Shown here: positions 17,213 to 25,337 of the stretch, piece by piece
Layout: the number at the start of each line of letters is the position of its first letter
How positions within the stretch are numbered: position 1 is the first letter of the stretch
Assembly (NCBI GenBank): GCA_022842065.1
Contig: JALHQH010000005.1
Location: 329,257-393,256 of the forward strand
Length of the DNA stretch: 64,000 nucleotides
Source of the DNA: Caldilineaceae bacterium
GTDB lineage: Bacteria; Chloroflexota; Anaerolineae; Caldilineales; Caldilineaceae
Reading direction: 5' to 3'
Notes under the pieces: generated by a model
What the model was told of the DNA's origin: nothing
The model's input: the letters and a program-made list of their open reading frames with translations, nothing else
The model's database searches: none
Made by a program: the position numbers and the translations under genes

Positions 17213-18301
17213 TTACTTTACCCGAAAGGGGGCCAGGGCCTCATAGTTGGGATCAATGCCAATGCCGGGCACATTGGGCGGGCTGACCGTGCCGTCATCA
17301 TTGAGCCGCAATGTTTGGTGATAGACTTTCCCCCACATGGGATCAACCGTGTCGCGGTAAAACTCAAGGATCAGACCATTGCTCAGTGCTGCAACCAGAT
17401 GAACATGAATCTCTTGCGGACCATGAGGTGCGATCTCCACATCAAACGCCTGTGCCAAGGCCGCGATCTTCATAAATTCAGTGACGCCGCCGCAGATAAT
17501 CGCATCGGCGTTAAGAATCGGCACCTGCCCGCGCAAAATCAGATCGCGGAAACCATAACGGGTATATTCATTTTCACCGGTGGCAATCGGAATGGTCGTC
17601 GCCTCGACCAGCCGGTGATGGCCTTCGTAATCATCGGCGGCAATCGGCTCTTCAAACCAGAAGGGATCATACTCCTCCAGCCGTTTCGCCATTTGAATTG
17701 CTTCCCGCAATTTGTAGGCACAATTGGCATCAACCATCAGCTTGATCTCCGGACCAATCGCGTCACGTACTACCCTGACTCGTTCTGTATCTTCGCGTAG
17801 CGAAAGCGCACCTACTTTCATTTTGATCGCCGTGGCACCCATCGCCACATTTTCGGCCATCTCTTGCGCTAGCTCGGGTAAACCTTTGCCTTCTTCATAA
17901 TAGCCGCCGGCAATATAGGTCGGCACGCGATCGCGATAGCCGCCCAGCAGCTTGTAGAGGGGCATCCCCGCCACTTTGGCGCGTAGATCCCAGAGGCCGA
18001 TGTCAATGGCACTGATGGCGCGTGTGGTCAGTCCACGCCGGCCAATCAGCTTGGGCACCCACAGGCTGTGCCAAATGCGTTCCACATCAAGTGGATCCTG
18101 GCCGATCAACAGGGGGGTTAGATGCTCAATGGTGGTGCGAATGATCGCCCCGTCCGCGCCCAATCCAATGCCGGTAATGCCCTCATCGGTCTCGATTTTG
18201 ACCAGGCCAACGCCGGCATGGGTGTAGGTATGTTTCCCATTGGTAATCGGTTTATGCCGCGGCCAGCGATAGTTTTCAGTTGTGATGTTTGTGATCTTCA
18301 T
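17213..18301 (-). CDS. Mandelate racemase/muconate-lactonizing enzyme family (enolase superfamily)
   Basis: A 362-residue protein with the N-terminal capping domain and a TIM barrel carrying KMKVG (Lys about 161), DANCAY (Asp about 193), FEEP (Glu about 219), GENEY (Glu about 244) and APHGPQ (His about 296). These are the metal ligands and acid/base residues of the MR subgroup, typically acid-sugar dehydratases. It precedes the class V aminotransferase on the same strand with a 120-base palindromic gap. The specific sugar acid cannot be read from the sequence. The start has no strong ribosome site. Confidence 0.9.
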   Translation of the reverse strand: MKITNITTENYRWPRHKPITNGKHTYTHAGVGLVKIETDEGITGIGLGADGAIIRTTIEHLTPLLIGQDPLDVERIWHSLWVPKLIGRRGLTTRAISAIDIGLWDLRAKVAGMPLYKLLGGYRDRVPTYIAGGYYEEGKGLPELAQEMAENVAMGATAIKMKVGALSLREDTERVRVVRDAIGPEIKLMVDANCAYKLREAIQMAKRLEEYDPFWFEEPIAADDYEGHHRLVEATTIPIATGENEYTRYGFRDLILRGQVPILNADAIICGGVTEFMKIAALAQAFDVEIAPHGPQEIHVHLVAALSNGLILEFYRDTVDPMWGKVYHQTLRLNDDGTVSPPNVPGIGIDPNYEALAPFRVK

Positions 18302-18483
18302 GGCCTAGCGCCTCAATTTTGTTGGTCGATCTGCCACCCATGGCAAAGTGCGCGCAGCTTGACAGGCGTGTGCTTCATGCGGCAAGCAGAACAGATGCTA
18401 AAAGCGTAACAGCGGATGGTTGTTAGTATAACGCACTTGTTATCCAGGCGGCAATGCGGCAAAAAGGGGGGGAAGCTAAATCG

Positions 18484-18548
18484 GCAGTTGTTTTGAAAAC
18501 GCAAAGCATACGTTGGCGAAACGCACTAACACATAAGCGTTTTCAAAG
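18484..18548. repeat. TTTTGAAAACGC hairpin
   Basis: TTTGAAAACGC and GCGTTTTCAAA form 11-bp arms around a ~35-base loop downstream of the HNH gene. The left end GTTGTTTTGAAAAC also occurs at 53590 in a similar hairpin before recO. Confidence 0.5.
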
Positions 18549-18570
18549 CGGGCATGCGCTAGCAGGGAGG

Positions 18571-19092
18571 TTAAACTTCGAGGTAAATCTTCCACGCCGT
18601 CGGCACTTCGCCGGTGGCAACCAGATAATCGACCCGTGGTGTTTTGGGCTCCCAACGTAAGGGCATCCCTGCTTCGTGGGGGGTACGATTGCCTTTGCGC
18701 TGGTTACAACTGGAACAGGCACACGCGGTATTACTCCAGCTATTCCCACCACCGCGACTCCGTGGAATCAGATGGTCAATCGTAAAATCACTTTTGGTCA
18801 AGACCTGGCCATTGTAGCCTTCACCCGCACCAATGTTGCAGTAGATGCAGTGATAGCCATCACGTCGCATCACGCCACGCCGGCTCCAACGAACACCACG
18901 GCGTGGGGCGTTAACATAGCGACGTAAGCGTAAAACGGTCGGCAGATCGAGGGCGCGGTCGGGGCTGGTGATCGAGACTAATTCATCGGTGACGGCATCA
19001 ACTCGATCGCGTAATAGTAGGGAAAGCGCACGGCGGGCAGGGATAACCGCAAGCGGTTCGTAGCTGGCATTGAGGAGTAGAACAGCAGCCAT
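18571..19092 (-). CDS. HNH endonuclease-domain protein
   Basis: A 173-residue protein starting at the ATG after GAGGTGAG. The C-terminal half is an HNH module: YHCIYC and SSCNQRKGN provide two zinc Cys pairs, and DHLIPRSRGG with the downstream NTACACSSCN supplies the His/Asn core. The N-terminal LLLNASYEPLAVIPARRA is the characteristic extension of a widespread, uncharacterised actinobacterial/chloroflexal HNH family. It starts 16 bases after the FtsB-like gene stop, so the two probably form an operon. No restriction or phage genes adjoin; a housekeeping role is likely. Confidence 0.88.
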   Translation of the reverse strand: MAAVLLLNASYEPLAVIPARRALSLLLRDRVDAVTDELVSITSPDRALDLPTVLRLRRYVNAPRRGVRWSRRGVMRRDGYHCIYCNIGAGEGYNGQVLTKSDFTIDHLIPRSRGGGNSWSNTACACSSCNQRKGNRTPHEAGMPLRWEPKTPRVDYLVATGEVPTAWKIYLEV

Positions 19093-19108
19093 TGCGCTCA
19101 CCTCATCT

Positions 19109-19489
19109 CTAGGAGAAACCCAACTGTGCTAGCCAACGCCGCCAGAATGGTTCTGTTGGCATGGTTGCCTCATCCACCGTCGCCGGCGTATTTTCGGCGG
19201 CCGGAGGTACGATCGTCACCACAACAATGATTTCCTCATCGGCTTGCATCAGATTCAGTTCATCGTGTGCTTCTTCTTGGAGGTAAGCATCACTTCGCAC
19301 ATAGCGCCATTCTGCTTCCAGGGCCAGCTGATTTTCTGCTGCGGCCGCAATGGCTGCGGTTTTCTGGGCGATTTGCGCGTCAAGATTGGCTTTGGTGACT
19401 AGCCGACCCATGTAGGTAACAATAATGACGAGGCAGACACCAACCAAAATAAGGGATAACAGGCGTGTATCACGTTTGGGGGTGGGCAT
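19109..19489 (-). CDS. FtsB/DivIC-like septum formation initiator
   Basis: A 126-residue bitopic membrane protein: short basic N-terminus, one membrane segment (LLSLILVGVCLVIIVTYM, residues about 10-27), a coiled-coil stretch (residues about 30-60) and a DAYLQEEAHDELNLMQADEEIIVV segment that matches the FtsB/DivIC pattern of A-R-xx-L-x-L-V-x-x-G-E. The C-terminal 40 residues are Pro/Thr-rich and unique. In the family it joins FtsL and FtsQ in the divisome. It lies upstream of the HNH gene in one transcription unit. Confidence 0.75.
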   Translation of the reverse strand: MPTPKRDTRLLSLILVGVCLVIIVTYMGRLVTKANLDAQIAQKTAAIAAAAENQLALEAEWRYVRSDAYLQEEAHDELNLMQADEEIIVVVTIVPPAAENTPATVDEATMPTEPFWRRWLAQLGFS

Positions 19490-19552
19490 CAGATCTCACC
19501 TTCTACGTATGAACACAATGGCGATAGATGACGTGTAATGAGCGTATTTAAC

Positions 19553-19650
19553 GACTAACCCCTCCCTAACCCTCCCCTGTTAAGGAAGGGAACTGTGGTG
19601 CGCACGACTGTTCCTCCCCTTAATAGGGGGAGGTTAGGAGGGGGTGGCTT
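19553..19650. repeat. CCCTCC-type palindrome, copy 1
   Basis: A ~98-base imperfect palindrome with ends ACCCCTCCCTAACCCTCC and GGAGGTTAGGAGGGGGT and inner arms of TTAAGG/CCTTAA type. Similar structures lie at 24984-25084 and 33613-33701. Confidence 0.75.
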
Positions 19651-19663
19651 GGCATTAGCGTAC

Positions 19664-19701
19664 TTAATAAAAGAGGGGGCTTCATGACGAAGCCCCCTCT
19701 T
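19664..19701 (-). terminator. Intrinsic terminator of tRNA-Leu
   Basis: AAGAGGGGGCTTC (19671-19683) pairs with GAAGCCCCCTCTT (19689-19701) over 13 bp with a 5-base loop. On the minus strand it is followed by TTTTATT, and it begins 6 bases past the tRNA 3' end. Confidence 0.88.
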
Positions 19702-19706
19702 CAAGG

Positions 19707-19790
19707 TGCCGCAGGAGGGACTTGAACCCCCATGAGCTAATGCTCACCACGCCCTGAACGTGGCGCGTCTGCCGATTCCGCCACTGCGGC
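19707..19790 (-). tRNA. tRNA-Leu(CAG)
   Basis: An 84-nt class II tRNA with acceptor stem GCCGCAG/CTGCGGC, D-arm GGCGGAATCGGCAGAC, an anticodon stem CCACG/CGTGG with loop TTCAGGG (anticodon CAG), a long variable arm and a T-loop GTTCAAGTC. The discriminator is A; CCA is not encoded in full. An intrinsic terminator follows. Confidence 0.95.
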
Positions 19791-19952
19791 TTACCGAATG
19801 TGGCTTACTCAAGTTATTTATCCAACACAATCGCCTAAGCAAGCTATCTACCTTTGGAATCATACAGTAGACCCCATATTTATATCATGAGGTAGTTTTT
19901 CTGTCAAACTCGTGCTGGAGTTGTGGCGTATTTCAGGTTGGGCTAACTTTTG

Positions 19953-19980
19953 CCGCAGGATTGAACCTGCTCTGCCACTG
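19953..19980 (-). other. Possible tRNA-Leu 3' fragment
   Basis: On the minus strand AGCAGGTTCAATCCTGCGGC resembles a T-arm plus acceptor 3' end and shares GTTCAA and TCCTGCGGCA with the intact tRNA-Leu 3' end. No 5' half is present. It could be a duplicated tRNA end or chance. Confidence 0.3.
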
Positions 19981-19991
19981 TACTGCTGCGC

Positions 19992-21752
19992 CTACGGACT
20001 GAATGAACTGGGCGGTGTTGGTGGCGCGCCTTCCGGCACTTGATTAATCGGTACACGGCGGGTGACAATATACCAATCGGCTAAATTGGCAAACCGATCC
20101 GCTGGGCGGTTGAGCGGCCCGATCTGCACATTCTGTACCCGTGTATTGACGCCATAGGTATAGACCGGATAGAAAAGGGGCAATGAGGGGACCTCTTCGG
20201 CAAAGATCTCCTGAAAGCGCCCATATAAGGCCCGTCGCTGCTCTTCGCTGGTAATCGCCCGCGCCTGTTGCAGCACTTCATCGACCTCTTCATTCTCCCA
20301 ACCGGCGTAGTTAAAGCCCCCTTCTGCGCTCTGCGAACTGTGCCAGAGCCAATACTGGTCCGGATCACCAGGAATATCAAAGGTGATCAGCGCGGCATCG
20401 TAGTTGCGCGGCAACAAAAAGTCGCTCATCAAGCTGACAAAGGTCACCGGCGTGGCCACGGCGCGCACCCCAATCGCCTGCCAGTCCAGCGCAATCTGCT
20501 GAATTAGTGCACTTTGAAAGGGTTCGTCCGGCGCATAGAGCAGGAACTGCAAAATCTGGCCATCTTTCTCGCGCACATCATCGCCATCGGTGTCACGCCA
20601 GCCGGCGGCTTCTAATAGCGCTTGTGCCTGCGCCGGATCGTAGTCATAGTGCGGAATATCAGCGTTGTAGGCCCAATTTTCCGGCAAGAGTGAGGTATGG
20701 GCAACCACCCCCTGGCCGGCCGCAACACGTTCGATCAGGCTTTCACGATTGACCCCATGATAGAGCGCCTGCCGTACTGCTTTATCGGCGAAAAAGGGCA
20801 CATTACTGCTCTTGAGGTTGAGGACAACACTGACATACCGCGCTTGGACAGCTGACAAAAGGGCCAGATCTTCTTGTTCAGCCGCCAGTGTAAACTCTGA
20901 TGGCAAAATCCGACTGAGCCCATCGATCTCACCGGCCAGATAGCCCGTGAGCATGCTGGGATGATCCGGATAAAAGTGAAATTCCAGCGCCGAAAGATAG
21001 GGCAGTGCTGTGCGGTAGAAGGGATTCGGTTTTAGCCGAATATGGTCAGCGGCCATCTCTTCCACCATCATGGGGCCGGAGCCAATGGGAATTCCGTTGA
21101 GCGGGCGGGCGGCAAGTTCGGTGGCCGGTAGATTGCCGTAGAGATGTACGGGTAAGATCCCAATCGCTGTATAATCGAGAAAAGGGGAAGGCTCAGCGAG
21201 TGTAAAGCGTACGGCGTAGTCATTGATCTTTTCGGCCGTCACTGTCCGCCAGAGAATCGACAGATTGGGAATATCAACGACATCCGGATTCTGCAAAATG
21301 CTGACCGTAAAGATCACATCGTCGGCGGTGACCGGTTGGCCATCGTGCCAATATTGATCTGGGCGCAATTGAAAGGTATAAATCTTATCGTCAGTAATGG
21401 TCCAGCTCTCGGCCAAATCGGGAACAGCGCGCCCATGACGGTCGATCTTGCTCAGGCCGCGAAAGATCAGCCCACATAGATCTTCGTCGACTTCGTTGCG
21501 GTCACAAATAAAGGGGTTGAGGTAACGAGGATTGCCCACGACCCCTTCGCGAAAGACGCCCCCACGGTCGGGGATCAACACGGTAGTCACCGCGTAGGTG
21601 GAGTAACCTAGCAGGCTGACCAGCGCAAAGAGCCCCAGACAAGCCAACAACACCTGCCAACGTAAATGTCGGCCCAGCGATTCAGTCGGTGATAGGTGAG
21701 TCGCCGGTGGGGCATCGGCCAGCGGTGAGGGTGGAAATCTTTGTGATTGCAT
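19992..21752 (-). CDS. Peptide/nickel ABC transporter substrate-binding protein (family 5)
   Basis: A 586-residue extracytoplasmic solute-binding protein of the DppA/OppA type with an N-terminal membrane anchor (residues about 30-60) instead of a lipobox. Family signatures are seen: LAESWTITDDKIYTFQLRPD, WHDGQPVTADDVIFTV, VNRESLIERV, YDPAQAQALLEAAGW and a WIYWLQG-free C-terminus with VPSLPLFYPVY. It should deliver oligopeptides to a permease, but no permease or ATPase genes are adjacent. It starts six bases after the secG stop on the same strand, so the two are probably co-transcribed. Confidence 0.9.
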   Translation of the reverse strand: MQSQRFPPSPLADAPPATHLSPTESLGRHLRWQVLLACLGLFALVSLLGYSTYAVTTVLIPDRGGVFREGVVGNPRYLNPFICDRNEVDEDLCGLIFRGLSKIDRHGRAVPDLAESWTITDDKIYTFQLRPDQYWHDGQPVTADDVIFTVSILQNPDVVDIPNLSILWRTVTAEKINDYAVRFTLAEPSPFLDYTAIGILPVHLYGNLPATELAARPLNGIPIGSGPMMVEEMAADHIRLKPNPFYRTALPYLSALEFHFYPDHPSMLTGYLAGEIDGLSRILPSEFTLAAEQEDLALLSAVQARYVSVVLNLKSSNVPFFADKAVRQALYHGVNRESLIERVAAGQGVVAHTSLLPENWAYNADIPHYDYDPAQAQALLEAAGWRDTDGDDVREKDGQILQFLLYAPDEPFQSALIQQIALDWQAIGVRAVATPVTFVSLMSDFLLPRNYDAALITFDIPGDPDQYWLWHSSQSAEGGFNYAGWENEEVDEVLQQARAITSEEQRRALYGRFQEIFAEEVPSLPLFYPVYTYGVNTRVQNVQIGPLNRPADRFANLADWYIVTRRVPINQVPEGAPPTPPSSFSP

Positions 21753-21758
21753 CGTTGC

Positions 21759-21983
21759 TTATTCGAAAGCAACCGCCAGCAGTGAGATCAGGAAAAAGAT
21801 GCCGGCCAGCAAAAAGGTAAGGTTGTAGAGCGTCTTTTCCATCCCACGGCGGGTACGGTAAATATCCGAACCACCAAAAACGCTGCCCAACCCGGCGCTC
21901 GTCTGCCCTTGGATCAAGACCACTGCAATCAGGGCCAAGCCAATAATAATCGTGCTGATCATTAAGAAACTAACAAAAGTCAT
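21759..21983 (-). CDS. secG: Preprotein translocase subunit SecG
   Basis: A 74-residue protein with two membrane helices (residues about 5-24 and 51-72) and the SecG loop signature LIQGQTSAGLGSVFGGSD between them. SecG aids SecA-driven export through SecYE. Length is normal. It is upstream of the peptide-binding-protein gene in the same orientation; secY and secE are elsewhere. Confidence 0.95.
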   Translation of the reverse strand: MTFVSFLMISTIIIGLALIAVVLIQGQTSAGLGSVFGGSDIYRTRRGMEKTLYNLTFLLAGIFFLISLLAVAFE

Positions 21984-22253
21984 GATGCTTTATCCTATTG
22001 ATTCTGCGTTCGATCACAACCGAACGCGTCTGGTTGACAGGGATAACTAAAAACAGGGATAATGAAAACAAGTGTCTTCAAACAACTGCGTTTTCATCCT
22101 ACGTGCGCAGCTGTTTTTGTCGGACAAAAATACAACTTGCCCAAAGTACAAGCTTAAAGTATAGCAACTCTCTTGCGCTTCACAAAATCACTCAGCCATC
22201 GAATGTAAAAGTTAACCCTGGATTGGACGCTTTATGGCGTCGACCGCGGCGCG

Positions 22254-24326
22254 TTAGGGTAGCTGATAAAGATAGAGGAGCAGATTCGCATTATTCGCGC
22301 GTACCGTTGTCCGTGTCCCTTGTGGATATTGGGCGCGTAATGCCGGCAACAAGGCGCTGTCGTTGGCAAAAAAGATCACCATGCTCCCTTGGGCCAGTTG
22401 CGGTGGCAGTTGGGGCACAACGATCACATCGGCAAAGCCCACCCTGGCCCCGGTGGTCAAAACTTCTAATTGGGCCAGCGCGCCGGGGCTTGCCAATTGC
22501 TGGGTTGGGTCAATCACAATAATCGGCTGCGCATGATCGAGTGTGCGCAGGGTTTGTCCCAATGCACTGATCGGTTCGCTTTGGTCGAGGGCGGTAATAT
22601 AGTAGGCAACCCCATTCTGAAAGGTGACCCAGAGCAGCAGCCCCAACAAGCCATAATGCCAAAACTGGTGCAACCACCCGCCCCCTGCGCGCAACAGGGT
22701 GATGCGCAGTCGATCCAGTCCAAAAGCCAGGGCCGCCGCCAAGGGGGGGATCAGGGGCAAGAGCATCGCAACCCCATGTTGTGCGCGCTCCGTTTGCTCT
22801 AACGCCACCGCCCCGGCCCACAGGCAGGCAGTTGCACTCCAACTCAAGAGCAGCCAGCCCTGTTTGCGATCGAGGTTAAAGAGCAAACTCCCCAGAGCAA
22901 GCACCAGCAAGGGGATGAGCCAAGGATGGAACAAGGAGAAGGTGCCACTGCCCAACGCGGTCCCGCTGAGCAAATCGCGGCCCATCGCTGTTAATTGTTG
23001 GGTGAGATTGGCTGTAAAGAGGGTGCCTATCGGTAAGCCGGATATAAATAGCCCCAACCAGAAAGGGGCGACCACGACCATAAGCCCTGCCAACCAAAGC
23101 AAAAAATCCCCGAAGTGAAAGGGCAACAGCGCGCCACGTCCGGCCCGCTGGGGTAACCACGCCCGGTTGGCAACCACCATGCCGAGCCACCAACAGAGCG
23201 CAGCACCGACAAAGCTCCAACTGCTCAAATGGCTGGCGACCGCAAACCCTAATAAGCTCCCACTTACCCCCAACGCCAGCCGATCATGGGTAGACCAGGC
23301 CCGTAACAGGGCCCAGCAACCAAGGGTGCCCGCGGCGGCACTCGCCAATAGAAAAGGATGACGGCTAAAAAGTAGCGTCGCACTGTTGGTAAGCACCAAT
23401 AGGGTTGCCACCAGGGCCAACGATGCCCCATCATCTTCCAGCGGGTGAATGACAATCCCTCGCCCGTCAACAAAGGTGACCTCAGTGAGGATCCGCACCG
23501 GCCGCCGAAACAGCTCCCGGCTGACTAACCAGACACTCCAACCGAAAAGCAGGGCGCTGCCTAGCCCGATCAACCGCATGCTGCGCAATAGATCGCCATC
23601 TAGCCAGGTCAACAACGCGGTGGGCACCAGTGCTAAGGTTGCACTATACGCCGCCAATGGGGTGGGGCCAGCCGTGGGCGCTGCCGGCGTCTGCGGCACA
23701 AAGAGTTGTGGCGTGGCGCTGGTGGCAAGCGTAAGGGCTTGGCGGGCAGCCGCAACGACTGGTTCTTCTAGTTGCATGGGCATCGTCATGAACCGCCATC
23801 CCAAATAGAAGAGGGCACCCAGCAGTAAAAGCCCGATGACAGGCCAGTGGCGCGCACGTTTTGCTGCCGTGGTCGCCTTGATGCGCACCCCACCCAGCCG
23901 GCCACAAGCCAGCAGGTAACCGAGGATCCCGCCCGCCCAGAGTAGATGAATGGTGAGATCTTCTTGCCCCTGTTGCCAGCGGTGCCAGAGCGCGCCACTG
24001 GTCGCCAGTAAGGCGAGCAAGAGAAGGATGCCGCCCAACCAATACCGCGCTTGTCCACGCCCAGATTGCCTACGCTCGTCACCAGTTGTCAGCCGCGTGG
24101 GCGACAGTGGCCAGGGCGCCGTCAACACACCAAAGGTGATGGTGGCCAAACTGACCAGAAGCCCTGTATAGGGGATAAGTTCATTCAGCAGCGGGTAAAA
24201 GGCGGCAAGGGCTGCGAACGAGCCAGCCGAAGGCAGAGTGGTAAGGATGTGTGGGGTAAGCAAGAGCAGCGCCGCATAAGCCACCACAACGGTCGTGACC
24301 AAGCCGACAAAACGAAAGAAGCGCAC
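22254..24326 (-). CDS. Large polytopic membrane protein, PMT/ArnT-like
   Basis: A 690-residue protein with about 14-16 predicted membrane segments from the run of hydrophobic stretches, starting at a GTG. The mid-region (LVLTNSATLLFSRHPFLLA, GSLLGFAVASHLSSWSF) resembles GT39/ArnT-type glycosyltransferase membrane cores, and a soluble C-terminal ~110 residues contains DHAQPIIVIDP. The early catalytic DE-type loop cannot be placed securely, and no lipid-A or arabinose genes are near. I treat it as an integral membrane protein of glycosyltransferase-like topology, activity unknown. Confidence 0.6.
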   Translation of the reverse strand: MRFFRFVGLVTTVVVAYAALLLLTPHILTTLPSAGSFAALAAFYPLLNELIPYTGLLVSLATITFGVLTAPWPLSPTRLTTGDERRQSGRGQARYWLGGILLLLALLATSGALWHRWQQGQEDLTIHLLWAGGILGYLLACGRLGGVRIKATTAAKRARHWPVIGLLLLGALFYLGWRFMTMPMQLEEPVVAAARQALTLATSATPQLFVPQTPAAPTAGPTPLAAYSATLALVPTALLTWLDGDLLRSMRLIGLGSALLFGWSVWLVSRELFRRPVRILTEVTFVDGRGIVIHPLEDDGASLALVATLLVLTNSATLLFSRHPFLLASAAAGTLGCWALLRAWSTHDRLALGVSGSLLGFAVASHLSSWSFVGAALCWWLGMVVANRAWLPQRAGRGALLPFHFGDFLLWLAGLMVVVAPFWLGLFISGLPIGTLFTANLTQQLTAMGRDLLSGTALGSGTFSLFHPWLIPLLVLALGSLLFNLDRKQGWLLLSWSATACLWAGAVALEQTERAQHGVAMLLPLIPPLAAALAFGLDRLRITLLRAGGGWLHQFWHYGLLGLLLWVTFQNGVAYYITALDQSEPISALGQTLRTLDHAQPIIVIDPTQQLASPGALAQLEVLTTGARVGFADVIVVPQLPPQLAQGSMVIFFANDSALLPALRAQYPQGTRTTVRANNANLLLYLYQLP

Positions 24327-24529
24327 GAAATTGCTTTCTGCGTGGCGATCTACTGTAACGCTGGCTACTCTACGCTGCCATAGAAAGCCTGAGGCGCAAG
24401 CGCTATGTGCCAGCTCTGCCCAACGATAAGTCGATCCGACAAAGGGGAAAACAGCTCACGCACCAACGGTCGCAAAATGCAGCGGTCGGTGCGCAAGCTG
24501 TTAAAGTCAACAACGCAATGTGCTCCTAA

Positions 24530-24739
24530 TTAGCTTTCGGTCACATGCTCAGTGGTCACCGGCTCGACCGTCTTGTCATCTTTGGCGGCCTTGCCATCGT
24601 TTGTCGTGGACTCTTTACGGAATTCGCGAATCCCTTTGCCGACGGCACCAAAGACTTCAGGCAGTCGACCGACACCAAAGAGCATGGCGACAATGACCAA
24701 AATGATCACGAGCTCCCATGGTCCTGGGATAATATTCAT
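24530..24739 (-). CDS. tatA: Sec-independent translocase TatA/TatE
   Basis: A 69-residue protein starting at the ATG after GAAGGAGA. It has an N-terminal membrane helix (ELVIILVIVAMLFG), the FGVGRLPEVF hinge and the amphipathic GAVGKGIREFRKE helix, then a charged tail. These are the TatA/E hallmarks for twin-arginine export of folded proteins. tatB and tatC are not adjacent. The upstream side is a ~600-base non-coding stretch. Confidence 0.95.
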   Translation of the reverse strand: MNIIPGPWELVIILVIVAMLFGVGRLPEVFGAVGKGIREFRKESTTNDGKAAKDDKTVEPVTTEHVTES

Positions 24740-24896
24740 AGCAATCTCCTTCAACCTGTAACGGTTTGCAGTAATGCAATCAACAACATCTTCTATTTAT
24801 ACACTGGTATGGGCGATCTGTATAGAGTGCATTATATCATGGTTGGCGCGATGTGCAAATCAGACGGCCAATGCTACAATAACCGAGCGACAAGAA

Positions 24897-24923
24897 GTGA
24901 AACGTGAAACGTGAAACGTAACG
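24897..24923. repeat. GTGAAAC heptamer array
   Basis: Three perfect GTGAAAC units in tandem followed by GTAACG. Its complement GTTTCAC recurs in the array at 25271, so the pair is inverted around the 24984-25084 palindrome. Confidence 0.75.
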
Positions 24924-24983
24924 ATTCACCTTGCCCCGCTCCCACTTCAAACTGGCGTGGGACGGGGATAAAACGCCGGTAAC

Positions 24984-25084
24984 GACTAACCCCTCCCTAA
25001 CCCTCCCCAAACTGGGGAGGGAACCGTGTCGGCTCCTCCCCAGTTTGGGCCCAGAGGGCACCCCGGTTGGGCGGGGGTGGCTTG
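24984..25084. repeat. CCCTCC-type palindrome, copy 2
   Basis: Shares ACCCCTCCCTAACCCTCCCC and the closing GGGGGTGGCTT with copy 1 at 19553. The inner arms read CAAACTGGGGAGG and CCTCCCCAGTTTG. A short insertion (GGGCCCAGAGGGCACC) lies in the right arm. Confidence 0.75.
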
Positions 25085-25270
25085 GTAGGTACAAACGCCG
25101 CTTTATTGTTGCTGTTTGCGGCCATACAGCTAAAGTAACAGCAGGGTTTAACCCTAATCTCAAGCGTTGATCTGCTTGTGAATTTACCGAACCCAGCGAC
25201 CATTTGTGCTAAAATGAGAGCAATCACCCTTCATCCAATGCTACCCCCGACATAGCATTGATTACATTTT

Positions 25271-25321
25271 ACGAATCACGTTTCACGAATCACGTTTCAC
25301 GAATCACGTTTCACAAATCAC
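25271..25321. repeat. ACGTTTC/ACGAATC heptamer array
   Basis: Seven consecutive 7-bp units alternate ACGAATC and ACGTTTC, ending with ACAAATC just before recN. Period and unit composition match the arrays at 24897 and 28588. Confidence 0.85.
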
Positions 25322-25337
25322 ATCGGTGCAAGAAGGT

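Noticed and set aside
22000..22522. Plus-strand ORF of 174 aa upstream of secG
   Set aside because: Composition is unlike coding sequence and it overlaps the divergent region and the end of the membrane-protein gene; no family features.
24897..25321. Possible CRISPR array from repeated units
   Set aside because: The units are 7 bp in tandem without spacers, and no cas genes are present.
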